Of a stretch of DNA of 64,000 bases, positions 39,494 to 48,398 are shown piece by piece. The position numbers were made by a program, and so were the translations under genes. The DNA lies in NCBI GenBank assembly GCA_016125185.1, contig WGMG01000004.1, forward strand, positions 295,453 to 359,452. The letters run 5' to 3'. A model generated the notes under the pieces. It searched no databases. It was not told the DNA's origin and worked only from the letters and a program-made list of their open reading frames with translations. Position 1 is the first letter of the stretch. Each line of letters begins with the position of its first letter. Origin of the DNA: Armatimonadota bacterium. Lineage in GTDB: Bacteria > Armatimonadota > Fimbriimonadia > Fimbriimonadales > Fimbriimonadaceae.

Positions 39494-39976
39494 ATGCGAC
39501 GAAGCATGCTCATCGTCGGAGCCGCGTTGCTCGCGTCCTGTCATTCGGGCGGAGGTGCTCCGACGACCGACCAAAAGCTTGTCGAAGGCGATTGGGTTCT
39601 GGTCTCCTTCAAGGGTGACCCCAATGCGTTCGGCAGTCTTCACCTCAAGCCAGACGGCACATTCGAAGGCGAAATGGGCGACAAGACGCCAAAAGAGAAC
39701 AAGTCGAGCAAGATCGCCGGAACATACATTTTGGATCGTCAATTCGTCTCTGACCAGTCCGTTCTCTTTGTCGAATTTACGGTCGCCACTATGGACGACA
39801 AGAACGCGCCGGCGGAAACAGTATTCCGGTTGGGTTTTGCACCCAAGTCCGAAACGCTCAGCGATCTTTTGAGCCAGATTTACACTCGACCGGGCAACGA
39901 AGGCAAGGTTCGGCAGATGCTTGAACGTCAGCGCGCCGTCCGGCGTGATTCGAAGCTGTCGCCTGTGCCAAAATGA
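39494..39976 (+). CDS. Small lipoprotein of unknown function
   Basis: The frame opens at 39416, but ATG 39494 gives a signal peptide with lipobox, MRRSMLIVGAALLASCHSGG, with lipidated Cys at about residue 16, and follows a TATAAT box. The remaining ~145 residues form a compact beta-rich domain (EGDWVLVSFKGDPNAFGSLH, LKPDGTFEGEMGDKT, IAGTYILDRQF) similar in pattern to the lipocalin-like DUF4923/TIGR03067-type proteins; this is only an impression. It precedes yebC by 6 nt. Confidence 0.75.
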   Translation: MRRSMLIVGAALLASCHSGGGAPTTDQKLVEGDWVLVSFKGDPNAFGSLHLKPDGTFEGEMGDKTPKENKSSKIAGTYILDRQFVSDQSVLFVEFTVATMDDKNAPAETVFRLGFAPKSETLSDLLSQIYTRPGNEGKVRQMLERQRAVRRDSKLSPVPK

Positions 39977-39982
39977 ATCCAT

Positions 39983-40726
39983 ATGGCAGGTCATAGTAAA
40001 TGGAAAAACATCCGAATCCGAAAAGGGAAGCAAGATGCGATTCGCGGCAACCTCTTTACCAAGCTTAGTCGCGAGTTAACCGTCGCGGCGAAGAGCGGCG
40101 GCGGGGACCCAACTATGAACCCCCGTCTGCGCGTGGCAGTGGACAAGGCCAAAGAAGCCTCGATGCCCAAGGATAATATCGACCGGGCCATCAAAAAGGG
40201 TACCGGCGAAATCGAGGGTGTCAACTACGAAGAGATCGTCTACGAAGGCACCGGCCCCGGCGGCATCGGCATCATTCTCCAGTGCTACTCCGAAAACCGA
40301 AACCGAACCGTCGGCGAAGTTCGAAACGCCTTCAACAAGAATGGCGGATCGATGGCCGACAACGGCGCGGTGAGCTGGCAGTTCAAGTACGTTGGCCAGA
40401 TTCAATTTCCCAAGGACGGCACCGACGAGGACGAACTAACCCTCGCCGCCCTCGAAGCAGGCGCCGAGGATGTGCAAAGCGAGGAGGATGTCATCACGAT
40501 CGTAACGGCCATGAGCGACCTGCACAAGGTTAACGAGGCTCTGCGCGCGGGAGGTTATGATTCCAACGAAGTCGGCCTGACGTATATGGCAACGAACAAG
40601 GCCGAGCCGAGCATGGACGACCTGCGAAAGCTGATCAAACTGCTGGACGCCCTTGAAGAGCTCGACGACGTGCAAGAGACCTTTGTCAACGTGGATATCC
40701 CCGAGGAGTTGTTTGAGGAGGCTTGA
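39983..40726 (+). CDS. yebC: YebC/PmpR family regulator (TACO1-like)
   Basis: The 247-residue protein starts MAGHSKWKNIRIRKGKQDAI and continues GNLFTKLSRELTVAAKSGGG, with the PKDNIDRAIKKGTGE motif and GIGIILQCYSENRNRTVGEV. This is the full family pattern. Members either act as transcription regulators or help ribosomes translate proline-rich stretches. The end overlaps the rhomboid start (TTGA). It is usually near ruvC in other bacteria, but not here. Confidence 0.97.
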   Translation: MAGHSKWKNIRIRKGKQDAIRGNLFTKLSRELTVAAKSGGGDPTMNPRLRVAVDKAKEASMPKDNIDRAIKKGTGEIEGVNYEEIVYEGTGPGGIGIILQCYSENRNRTVGEVRNAFNKNGGSMADNGAVSWQFKYVGQIQFPKDGTDEDELTLAALEAGAEDVQSEEDVITIVTAMSDLHKVNEALRAGGYDSNEVGLTYMATNKAEPSMDDLRKLIKLLDALEELDDVQETFVNVDIPEELFEEA

Positions 40727-41808
40727 GCTTACGCCAACGCGCTCCGATAGTTACGCTTCTTCTGATCGCCGCGAACATCGTTGCGGCGTTCTTCTTTTTG
40801 GTTCGTCCCGACCTCGTCGACACGTACGGATTTAAGGCGAGCGACCCGTCGTTCGTCACCATCTTCACGTCGATGTTCGTTCACGCGAACGCCATTCACC
40901 TACTAGGAAACATGGTGTTTCTGGCCGCGGTGGGGGCGGCGGTGGAGATCGCCACCGGCTCGCTTCGCTTTCTGGTCGTGTATCTAGTGTCGGGTCTTTT
41001 TGGCGTGACGCTGTTCTGGCTTTCGGTTCGCCACAATGTCGATGTTCCCCCTCTGGTGGGCGCGAGCGGCTGTATCTCCGGCTGTGCCGTCTACTACAGT
41101 CTTCGCTACACCAAGCTTCGGGTTCCGCTCGCGCCAAAGGCATCGGCGACGGTCGCCATCGTGACGCTGGTTTGGCTGGCGCTGCAGGTGGTCGGTGCGC
41201 TGGTTCGGGTGGGTGACACGCTTCCCGCCACCGGTTTCTTTGCTCACCTTGGTGGAGCCGTCGGCGGCACCATCCTCGGATTCGTGTTTCGAGCTCCCGA
41301 TCTTGGTTCCAGGAGGTTAGGACATCAAGTGTACGAGGCGCTTAACGACCAGGGTCCAGCGGCGCAAATAGCCCACTTGCAGGAGCACCTAAAGTCCCAT
41401 CCGGGCGACTTGGAGATGCATTTGAAGCTCGCCGAGGAGTATCAAGCTTTGGGGGACAAGAAGGAAGAGGCGGAGACGCTCAATGGCGTACTCTTCCAAC
41501 TAAGCGGCGAACAGGTGGAAAAGGCGACCCTGCGACTACTAGAAATGCGAAAGCTGGGCGAGATCCCGCCCGTGCGACGACGCCAGCTTGCCGATAGGGT
41601 GAGCGAATCGACGGCGGCGAAGGTTCTGTGGACGATCGTTGAGATGCCCAAGAGTGAGGCTCAGAGGCCAGAGGCCCTGCTCGATCTGATCGGTCGGCTC
41701 CGAGAAGGCGAGCCCAAAGAGGCGTCGTTGGCGACCGATCTGCTTCTCGCCGACTACCCAACTCACAGCGTCGTCGAAATCGCCAAACAGCGAGGCTGGC
41801 TCGCGTGA
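40723..41808 (+). CDS. Rhomboid intramembrane serine protease with C-terminal TPR-like domain
   Basis: The start TTG 40723 overlaps the yebC stop. The 361 residues comprise about six membrane helices, with HANAIHLLGNMVFLAAVG in helix 2, catalytic Ser in GASGCISGCAVYYSLRY and catalytic His in FAHLGGAVGGTILGFVFR. From about residue 205 the protein is soluble with helical TPR-like repeats (HPGDLEMHLKLAEEYQALGD; EEAETLNGVLFQLSGEQVEK). Rhomboids cut membrane-spanning helices of substrates; the TPR part may recruit partners on the cytosolic side. It overlaps the acyltransferase by 4 nt (GTGA). Confidence 0.9.
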   Translation: MSLRQRAPIVTLLLIAANIVAAFFFLVRPDLVDTYGFKASDPSFVTIFTSMFVHANAIHLLGNMVFLAAVGAAVEIATGSLRFLVVYLVSGLFGVTLFWLSVRHNVDVPPLVGASGCISGCAVYYSLRYTKLRVPLAPKASATVAIVTLVWLALQVVGALVRVGDTLPATGFFAHLGGAVGGTILGFVFRAPDLGSRRLGHQVYEALNDQGPAAQIAHLQEHLKSHPGDLEMHLKLAEEYQALGDKKEEAETLNGVLFQLSGEQVEKATLRLLEMRKLGEIPPVRRRQLADRVSESTAAKVLWTIVEMPKSEAQRPEALLDLIGRLREGEPKEASLATDLLLADYPTHSVVEIAKQRGWLA

Positions 41809-42449
41809 GCGATACGCTCAAGGTTCGGATTCGCAAACGGGTCGCAATCTTTCTCGGCTATACCGCCGTTCGGTTCATCGGCAAGTCGCTGCGACTGCAG
41901 GTCGATGGGTGGGAGAAGTTCGAAGGGAACGACCAAAAAGCCATCTTTTGTGGCTGGCATGGCAAGTCGCTGATCTTTGCCAACTACTTTCGAAAGCGCG
42001 GTTACTGGGTGATCATCAGCACCAGCAACGACGGTGACATCCAAAACGAAATCTTCCTCAAACTGGGTTACCAAACCATTCGCGGATCGACAGCTCGTGA
42101 GGGCGTCCGCGCCGCCCTGCAAGGGGTCAAGAAGATCAAGGAAGGTGGCACGATGGCGATCACACCCGACGGTCCGCGTGGGCCAAGCGGCGTGGTGCAA
42201 GGTGGGGTCATGCTGATGGCGCACAAAGCAGGAGCCCGGTTGGTTCCGGTGGGAATTTCCGCCAAATCGGCGTTTTACGCCAACAGTTGGGACCGTTATA
42301 TGCTCCCCAAGCCCTTCTCGAAGGCACGCATGATCTTCGGCGATCCGCTTACGGTTCCCGAGAACGCGAGCGAGGAACAGGTCGAGGAAGTCCGCCTCCA
42401 GCTTGAAAATGAGATCAAGCGGCTCGAGGCGTTGGCGAGCGACTGGTAA
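41805..42449 (+). CDS. DUF374 lysophospholipid acyltransferase-like protein
   Basis: The 214-residue protein has the acyltransferase block KAIFCGWHGKSLIFANYFRK (histidine motif, HxxxxD-like), LGYQTIRGSTAREGVRAALQ and AITPDGPRGPSGVVQGGVML, then VGISAKSAFYANSWDRYMLP. This is the DUF374/LPLAT pattern, linked in other bacteria to lipid A or lysophospholipid acylation. It carries a hydrophobic N-terminal helix. It ends the yebC-rhomboid-DUF374 unit. Confidence 0.88.
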   Translation: MSDTLKVRIRKRVAIFLGYTAVRFIGKSLRLQVDGWEKFEGNDQKAIFCGWHGKSLIFANYFRKRGYWVIISTSNDGDIQNEIFLKLGYQTIRGSTAREGVRAALQGVKKIKEGGTMAITPDGPRGPSGVVQGGVMLMAHKAGARLVPVGISAKSAFYANSWDRYMLPKPFSKARMIFGDPLTVPENASEEQVEEVRLQLENEIKRLEALASDW

Positions 42450-42455
42450 CGGACC

Positions 42456-42461
42456 TATAAT
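42456..42461 (+). promoter_or_regulatory. Consensus -10 box 5 nt before the start codon
   Basis: TATAAT is followed by GGGGC and ATG 42467. This spacing places the transcript start at or just before the A of the start codon, a leaderless configuration. Confidence 0.6.
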
Positions 42462-42466
42462 GGGGC

Positions 42467-43489
42467 ATGGAGCCCCGGACTTTTAGCTACCGAAAGTCGG
42501 CAATCTTCATCCTTCCCATCTTTCTTTTCATTTGGGGTTCAGGTTTCGGCATCATTCCGTGGTTTACAAGCCAATCGAATATGACCGTCAATAACGCGCC
42601 CGCCACCGCCGGTCAAGCCGAGATGATGAAATGGGTCTTTTCGCTGCTCGGCTTTACCGCGATCCTAGGGGGCATCTATGCGCTAATGAAAGGTCTCAAC
42701 GAAAAGTTTGAGGTTACAGTCAATTCCTTGCGCTGGTATGACTGGCGAGGCCGATTGATCGCCAATATTACGCCATCGCAGATTCTAGGCGTCGAGAGCC
42801 GACCAAGATCATCCAAGTTTGTGATCCAGACCGAGAATCGGAAGATTTCTATATACAAGAACATGCAGAATTTCGGAATCCTACGCCTAATGGTCGAAGG
42901 GGCCAAGGCGGGAAGTTTTGATGTTTGGCGAACTCAGTTGATGCAAAGGCATCCCCCAACCTACACTCCCGAAAGCCGTGTCTTTACCTATCGGCTCTCG
43001 TACATGGCGTTTTTCGCGGTGTTATGGAACGGCTTCATCCTTGCGGCCTCCTGTTTTGTTCTGTCGTCGTCTATTTCGTCTGGTCAGTATGGCGGTATCT
43101 TAATGGTTCTTGCCATTCTCACCACCTTCGGGACGCCTGGCGTTTGGATGGCGATGACGGTCGTCAACGAGCGAGTCGAATTGACGGGTACTGAGATTAT
43201 TTGGACCAACTGGCTTAAAACGAAGCTAGCAGTGCCCTATGGCGAAATTCTGGATACGGATGTCGAACTCGTGTCTGGCGATGGGAGCTCGGCCGAATAC
43301 TTCCGAATTATTACTGTCCGAGGAATGATCACCGTGGCCCAATACCTTGGCGGCTACAAGACACTCAAAGAAGAAATTCAGCGAGTCATGGACTCACGAG
43401 ATCCCGCAACGGACGGAAGCTCGTCGGAAAGTGTGGTCTCACCGTTCACCATGCCCGACATCAAACCTGGCTTCTTGTCGCCAGACTAA
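42467..43489 (+). CDS. Membrane protein with two PH-like segments, paralogue A
   Basis: The 340 residues begin with one hydrophobic helix (AIFILPIFLFIWGSGFGIIP), then a second (~50-68). A strand-rich segment follows (FEVTVNSLRWYDWRGRLIAN, ITPSQILGVESRPRSSKFVI), then two more helices (~175-245), then a second strand-rich segment (VELTGTEIIWTNWLKTKLAV, PYGEILDTDVELVSG). This looks like a doubled membrane-hairpin plus bacterial PH-like domain. No catalytic residues are evident. It is a close relative of the next gene. Confidence 0.75.
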   Translation: MEPRTFSYRKSAIFILPIFLFIWGSGFGIIPWFTSQSNMTVNNAPATAGQAEMMKWVFSLLGFTAILGGIYALMKGLNEKFEVTVNSLRWYDWRGRLIANITPSQILGVESRPRSSKFVIQTENRKISIYKNMQNFGILRLMVEGAKAGSFDVWRTQLMQRHPPTYTPESRVFTYRLSYMAFFAVLWNGFILAASCFVLSSSISSGQYGGILMVLAILTTFGTPGVWMAMTVVNERVELTGTEIIWTNWLKTKLAVPYGEILDTDVELVSGDGSSAEYFRIITVRGMITVAQYLGGYKTLKEEIQRVMDSRDPATDGSSSESVVSPFTMPDIKPGFLSPD

Positions 43490-43550
43490 TTAGCAGTACT
43501 TTTTTCTCGATACTTGCCATTTCTGCTAAGAAGTTGTACGGTAAAGGTGG

Positions 43551-44486
43551 GTGCAAAGAAGGGTATTCGACTATCGATCCGGCGGAAAATTTGTGGTGGC
43601 CGCATTCATTCTGATGTGGGCCATTGGCTTTGGCTACGGTGCCGTCGTCACCCCGTTGACGTCGTACACGATCAATAACCAACCGGCCACGATCGATCAA
43701 GCACGCACTTTGCAGGTCATCACCCTCGGAATCGCGATTACGGTTGGGGCTCTGGTTCTCTGGACGGTTTTGTGGGTTCTCAACACGAAGATCGTCATCG
43801 ATGGCGAGGACATTCGCTACTACAACTGGCTGGGAAGAGTGACTCTGCATTCAACCTCGAATCGCATCATGCTGATTCCCGACGATAGCCGTCCGAGTGG
43901 GACCAAGTATATGACCGAGGCGGGCGAGATCAAGATTCGAACCCAAATCAATAATTACGGTGCGCTCCTGTCGATTCTTAACAACGCCCGCTACGGCTTC
44001 CAGCATTGGGATCAGCGGCAACGTAAGCATGCAACCTACCATCCGTCGCCGATGACGTTCACGTACCGGTGGACCTTCATGCACTTTTTTTCGTTCCTTT
44101 GGCTGGGCGTCTTGTTGTTCTTCGCCTCGTTGGAGGCTGGGGTTTGGGGACCGAGGCCTGGGGGAATGTCGCCAGCGGCGCTATATACCGTCCTGCTCGT
44201 CTTCTCGATTCCCGGAATTTGGTTGCAGATGACCGGCTGGGTGGAGCGGATTGTGATTGGGCCGGACGGCATCAAGTGGATCGACTGGACAGGTAAGACG
44301 AGGATGAGCTCGCCCTTCGACGACATTGAAGGGTCGGATACGTCATCAACGTACTCTGGAAATGGAGTGCGATCAGAGTCGCTTCAGGTGTATACCGACC
44401 ATGGAACGATCCAGGCAAGCAGTTACCTGCAAAGCTATTCTCTGCTGAAGCACGAGATCGACCGAGTGGTGCAGTCGAGGGCTTAG
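43551..44486 (+). CDS. Membrane protein with two PH-like segments, paralogue B
   Basis: The 311-residue protein starts at GTG 43551, 8 nt after a TACGGT -10-like box. It shares layout and wording with the preceding product: FDYRSGGKFVVAAFILMWAI versus FSYRKSAIFILPIFLFIWGS; YTINNQPATIDQARTLQ versus MTVNNAPATAGQAEM; DIRYYNWLGRV versus SLRWYDWRGRL; and SYLQSYSLLKHEIDRVV at the end. It is therefore a tandem duplicate, diverged by an estimated two-thirds of positions. Its stop overlaps the convergent M48 gene by 4 nt (TTAG). Function unknown. Confidence 0.75.
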   Translation: MQRRVFDYRSGGKFVVAAFILMWAIGFGYGAVVTPLTSYTINNQPATIDQARTLQVITLGIAITVGALVLWTVLWVLNTKIVIDGEDIRYYNWLGRVTLHSTSNRIMLIPDDSRPSGTKYMTEAGEIKIRTQINNYGALLSILNNARYGFQHWDQRQRKHATYHPSPMTFTYRWTFMHFFSFLWLGVLLFFASLEAGVWGPRPGGMSPAALYTVLLVFSIPGIWLQMTGWVERIVIGPDGIKWIDWTGKTRMSSPFDDIEGSDTSSTYSGNGVRSESLQVYTDHGTIQASSYLQSYSLLKHEIDRVVQSRA

Positions 44487-45733
44487 TTGCGGCCTTCCCA
44501 GATGTGATACGCAAGGGTGAATATCGACGACCGAATGCCCTTGGCTACCGAGTTTTGAAGGTCGTCAACCGTCATATTGTTGGCTTTCGCATCGGCATCG
44601 GATACGACCAAGAGCTCGCGGTTTTTGGCGTAGATGACGCCGTCGTCGCCGGTGGTGACGTCCACCATGTCGGGAACGGTGTCGAAGAAGGCGTTCAGCT
44701 TCTTGGAAATCGCGGCAGCGCGATCGGCCCCGCCGTCGCCCAAGGTGTACAGCTTTCGCTTGCCGAAGAAAAGAGTGACCTGGCCATTGTCGCCAGTTTT
44801 GCTATTGACGCTGAAGTCGTAGGCGACGTGGCTTCGTCGGATCGGGAGGAGGTTCTTCTTCATGAACTCCTCGATCTTCTCGGCACGGACCTTGGAGGGC
44901 GGGTGGGTGCGGAAGATACCTAGGTCGACGGCTCCTTCAAACGCGCCTTCTCTGGCCTGGAGGCGTTCCATGAACGTCAGCATTCCGGTTGCGTCGTAAC
45001 CGGCGGCAACCATCAACTGGGCACCGCCGTAGTCGGCCGAAGTTTCCGCCTTGACACTCCATCCATTAGTGACGGCTTGCATACCGACTTGAGCCAGGAC
45101 TCCTGGCGCTACATCCTTGGTGAAGATGGTAGCCAAGATGAGCGGAATCTGGATGGGGGCGAGCTTTTCCTGCTCTTTGCGCATCCAAGCAACATGGCGC
45201 TGGTCGGCGTGGCTGATTTCGTGGGCGAGGACGCCCGCGAGTTCATCGTCGCTTTGGACGAAATCCACCAAGCCCTGATAGACATAGATGTATCCGCCGG
45301 GAAGCGAAAAGGCGTTGATATCCTTGCTTTCAACGACCTTGAATTTGTACTCAAACTCGGGGTGGCGTCGGTCGCCCCAGGTGAGATCGAAAGCATTCGC
45401 GTTGGCGATCAGGGCCAATTTAGCCCCGATCTCTTCGACTCGCTTCTGGGCTTCGATGTCCTTGGTCGGCTTTAGCTCGCGATCATAGTAGTCAGCTGCT
45501 TCTTTGCCGATCTTCTTGTCGTCGTCGACCTCTTTCTGAAATTCGATCTCGGCCTTGGTCTTGGGTGGGGAAGTGTCCTGCTGCTTCGTCTGTTGGGTGC
45601 TTTGGCCCTGACCTTGGCCTTGGTCAGGCGCAATCGGCCCGGAACTGAGCAGAGTGAGGTGGGCCAGCGCGATCAGGGACGAAAACATATCAGCACTTTT
45701 ATTGACGTTCGGGGGTTGGTATTGTTTTGCCAA
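44483..45733 (-). CDS. M48-family zinc metalloprotease, exported
   Basis: The 416-residue frame starts at TTG 45733. ATG 45688 is an alternative start that puts MFSSLIALAHLTLLSSGP, a signal peptide, at the N-terminus. A TATAGT box at about 45755 would serve either. Motifs are LAGVLAHEISHADQRHVAWM (HExxH), third-ligand Glu in AETSADYGGAQLMVAAGYDA, and RTHPPSKVRAEKIEEFMKKN, typical of BepA/LoiP-like periplasmic proteases that handle misfolded outer-membrane proteins. A Gln/Lys-rich spacer separates the signal from the protease. The C-terminus has an extra ~100-residue domain without a named family. Confidence 0.88.
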   Translation of the reverse strand: MAKQYQPPNVNKSADMFSSLIALAHLTLLSSGPIAPDQGQGQGQSTQQTKQQDTSPPKTKAEIEFQKEVDDDKKIGKEAADYYDRELKPTKDIEAQKRVEEIGAKLALIANANAFDLTWGDRRHPEFEYKFKVVESKDINAFSLPGGYIYVYQGLVDFVQSDDELAGVLAHEISHADQRHVAWMRKEQEKLAPIQIPLILATIFTKDVAPGVLAQVGMQAVTNGWSVKAETSADYGGAQLMVAAGYDATGMLTFMERLQAREGAFEGAVDLGIFRTHPPSKVRAEKIEEFMKKNLLPIRRSHVAYDFSVNSKTGDNGQVTLFFGKRKLYTLGDGGADRAAAISKKLNAFFDTVPDMVDVTTGDDGVIYAKNRELLVVSDADAKANNMTVDDLQNSVAKGIRSSIFTLAYHIWEGRN

Positions 45734-45801
45734 CGCCTGGGCCGTGCCCGACTATACTCGCAAATTCATTCGATTTTCATCGAACGAGGTATCGAATAGT
45801 C

Positions 45802-46755
45802 TTAGAAAACGACCATAGGCTTTAAGATTTCGCCGCTCTTCATCAGGCGGTACATCGCCGGAAGCTCGTCGAGTTTGATGAAGTGAGATACGACTTGTTC
45901 GGCCTTGAGAATTCCCTTTCCGATGAGTTCCCATGCAGCCTTTGTGTCTTCGGGGCCGCAGGAATATGAGTTCAAAACCGCGATGTCGCGGAAGTAGAGC
46001 TCTTGCGGCATGGCCAGCGGCTTATCTGGCGCAAGGGGTGCGAACATGCAGATTCGACCGCCCGGTTGGACCATCTTGACAGCAGCATCGAAGGCCTCTT
46101 GGGTTCCGGGGCAGACGAAAACGACGTCGTGGGAACATTCTTCGCTTTCATCGTTGGCGCGGGCATCGAGGCCGGTCCTTTTGGCCCAGGCGACGCGGAG
46201 GGGATTGATGTCGTACCCAACGGCTTTTTCCCCAAGGGCGATCATGTGCATCAGGCCCATGACGCCAAGACCAATGACAGCTGGCTTTTCCGCGTGCCCC
46301 GCGGTTCGCAGGGACTTCATGACGCAGGCCATCGGCTCGATGAGAGCGGCGTCGATGGCGCGAAGCGGATTGACGAGAATCGTGTCGGTGAGGTTGCCGA
46401 GGGGAACGGCGAAGCGTTCGGCCATGCCGCCAGGGAGGAGTTTGGTTTCCTTCCACTGCTTGCAGTGTACACTTCGGCCGGTGGTGCAGTACTCGCACTT
46501 GCCGCAGGGCGCGTGGTGGTGGGGGAAGATGCGGCTTCCGACCGGGAATCTGGAATCTTTGGACTCGACGACCACGCCGGTCACTTCGTGACCGATGACA
46601 TGGGGGACTTTGCGATCCATGTACCAGGACATGAGTTCGCCGGAGCAGAGGCCGCAAGCTTCGGTCTGAACCAGGAGGCCGCCCTCAGGGCATGTCGGTT
46701 CGGATTCCTCGACGATCTTTACTTCGCCGTCGCCAACGTAACGTGCAATCTTCAT
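45802..46755 (-). CDS. Zinc-binding MDR-family dehydrogenase
   Basis: The 317 residues form a GroES-like domain with catalytic-zinc Cys in EACGLCSGELM and HVIGHEVTGVVVES, the structural-zinc motif CGKCEYCTTGRSVHC, then a Rossmann domain with AVIGLGVMGLMHM (GxGxxG). It is slightly short for the family. Its start overlaps the stop of the second dehydrogenase (ATGA). The pair could act on related polyol or sugar-alcohol substrates; NAD or NADP preference is not clear. Confidence 0.88.
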   Translation of the reverse strand: MKIARYVGDGEVKIVEESEPTCPEGGLLVQTEACGLCSGELMSWYMDRKVPHVIGHEVTGVVVESKDSRFPVGSRIFPHHHAPCGKCEYCTTGRSVHCKQWKETKLLPGGMAERFAVPLGNLTDTILVNPLRAIDAALIEPMACVMKSLRTAGHAEKPAVIGLGVMGLMHMIALGEKAVGYDINPLRVAWAKRTGLDARANDESEECSHDVVFVCPGTQEAFDAAVKMVQPGGRICMFAPLAPDKPLAMPQELYFRDIAVLNSYSCGPEDTKAAWELIGKGILKAEQVVSHFIKLDELPAMYRLMKSGEILKPMVVF

Positions 46756-47819
46756 GGGTGAAACACATATTTGATGCCTTTCCCGGCATCCAGATCTTCG
46801 AAAACGGTTGCTCCTTCCTCTAGTCTACGCTCGCCCGAGATCAATAAGCTCAGATCGCTTTGCGAACTTAATATCCATTCTCGGGCTTGGCGGACTGCGC
46901 CTGTACCGAAGTGGAAGGGACTAAGGATAGAAATTTGGTCGTAATGGACTCGGCGGGTGTCGAACGAGACACGAGTGCCGGAGGCGCATCCGCCGAATAG
47001 CATGAGGGTTCCGCCGCGGCGAACGAAGTCGATGCTTCGCTCCCAGACTTCGACTTGGCCGGTGCATTCGATGACGATATCGAAGCCGATTCCGGTTGGT
47101 TGGAACTCGCGGATGTCGACGGTTTTGGCTCCGAACTCCGCGCCGACTTTGAGGCGGTCTTGGTTTCGGCCGCCGAGCGTGATGTTGGCGACGCCAGACT
47201 CCTTGAGGGCGGCGACGAAAAGGAGGCCGATCGCGCCGGGGCCGATGACGAGGACGGAGGCGTCGGGTCGCAGAACGTAGCGGAGTTCGTGGATGCCTTG
47301 GGCGACGCTAGCGTACGGTTCGAGAAGGCTGGCGACATCGAAAGAGATGTTTTCGGGCTTCTCGTACACGTTTTTCAAAACGATACGTTTTGGCACGACG
47401 AGGTACTCGGCGAAGCTTCCTAGAACTTTGGACGCCATGATGGATTCGCACAGGTTCTCTTTATCGAGCTTACACCAATCACACTCACCACAAGGGGCGG
47501 AGTGGACGCCCATGATGGCTTGTCCAGGCGAAAAATTGGCACGGGGACCAGCGTCGGCGACGATGCCGGAGTACTCGTGACCGAAGCCGCCCGGCATGGG
47601 AATTTGAGGATGTCCGCGCTTGTAGGCCTTCAGGTCGGTGCCGCAGGTGGTGGCGGAAATCACACGGACCAGCAGATCCCCTTCGCCCAGGGCAGGAATC
47701 GGGACTTCTTCGAAAGTCACGCGTCCGGGCTCTTGGAGGATGAGGGATTTCATGCGGGTTGGAACGTCCGATACCGAGCCGGGTGAGGCTTGCGAGCCGT
47801 CCAGAATGCTTGTGGTCAC
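46752..47819 (-). CDS. Zinc-dependent alcohol dehydrogenase (sorbitol/threonine dehydrogenase-like)
   Basis: The 355-residue frame starts at GTG 47819, with GAAGGA 8 nt upstream; ATG 47753 would give the usual family N-terminus MKSLILQEPGRVTFEEV and is a fair alternative. Catalytic-zinc motif: SATTCGTDLKAYKRG and GGFGHEYSGIVADAG. Structural-zinc motif: APCGECDWCKLDKENLC. Rossmann loop: VLVIGPGAIGLLFVAALKES. The gene precedes the second MDR dehydrogenase and overlaps it by 4 nt. Confidence 0.88.
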   Translation of the reverse strand: MTTSILDGSQASPGSVSDVPTRMKSLILQEPGRVTFEEVPIPALGEGDLLVRVISATTCGTDLKAYKRGHPQIPMPGGFGHEYSGIVADAGPRANFSPGQAIMGVHSAPCGECDWCKLDKENLCESIMASKVLGSFAEYLVVPKRIVLKNVYEKPENISFDVASLLEPYASVAQGIHELRYVLRPDASVLVIGPGAIGLLFVAALKESGVANITLGGRNQDRLKVGAEFGAKTVDIREFQPTGIGFDIVIECTGQVEVWERSIDFVRRGGTLMLFGGCASGTRVSFDTRRVHYDQISILSPFHFGTGAVRQAREWILSSQSDLSLLISGERRLEEGATVFEDLDAGKGIKYVFHP

Positions 47820-47868
47820 GGTAACGTCCTTCGGCGGCTACCAAAGGTAGACTGCCAATTCTAACATC

Positions 47869-47874
47869 TATAGT
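47869..47874 (+). promoter_or_regulatory. -10 box for the SRPBCC gene
   Basis: TATAGT lies 14 nt before ATG 47889. On the opposite strand TAGAAT (~47863-47858) serves the dehydrogenase pair, so the 69-nt gap carries divergent promoters. Confidence 0.45.
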
Positions 47875-47888
47875 TTGACTCAAAAGCC

Positions 47889-48332
47889 ATGCCCACCGTC
47901 GAAGTAACCACTTGGATCAACGCTCCGGTCGCGAAAGTCTATGCGATTGCGAAGGAATGTGAGCGATATCCCGAATATATGAAGGCTGTCGACAGCCTCA
48001 CCATTTTGGAGCGAACGGACAACCGCGTCGTGGCCGACTGGGTCGGTTTGGTGACGCAGTTCAACCTCAAAGTTCGATGGACGCAAGAGGACACGTGGGA
48101 CGACGAGAACACTCGCTCCCGGTTCCGCCAAGTGAAGGGCGACTACGACAAGATGGAAGGGACTTGGACCTTCAGCGAGGAGAACGGCGGCACGCGATTC
48201 GACCAATTTTTGGACTACGAATATAACATTCCGACGCTTGGCCCGCTCGTCAAAAAGTTGGTGCTCCATCTGTTTAAGACCCAGTTGGAAGCGGCAGGCG
48301 AAGCGATCAAAAAACGCGCAGAAGGCTCTTAA
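47889..48332 (+). CDS. SRPBCC-family protein (START/RatA-like cyclase fold)
   Basis: The 147-residue protein has the family N-terminal strand and helix TVEVTTWINAPVAKVYAIAK and ECERYPEYMKAVDSLTILER. The middle (VKGDYDKMEGTWTFSEENGG) is followed by the long C-terminal helix PTLGPLVKKLVLHLFKTQLE. This helix-grip fold binds hydrophobic ligands; RatA/CoQ10-type members bind ubiquinone or quinone. Function cannot be specified. Confidence 0.85.
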   Translation: MPTVEVTTWINAPVAKVYAIAKECERYPEYMKAVDSLTILERTDNRVVADWVGLVTQFNLKVRWTQEDTWDDENTRSRFRQVKGDYDKMEGTWTFSEENGGTRFDQFLDYEYNIPTLGPLVKKLVLHLFKTQLEAAGEAIKKRAEGS

Positions 48333-48398
48333 GCTGGAAAACCTGGTAATTCTCGCAACCTCGCAATTCCCCGGATATGGCACATCCTCGGTGGGAAG

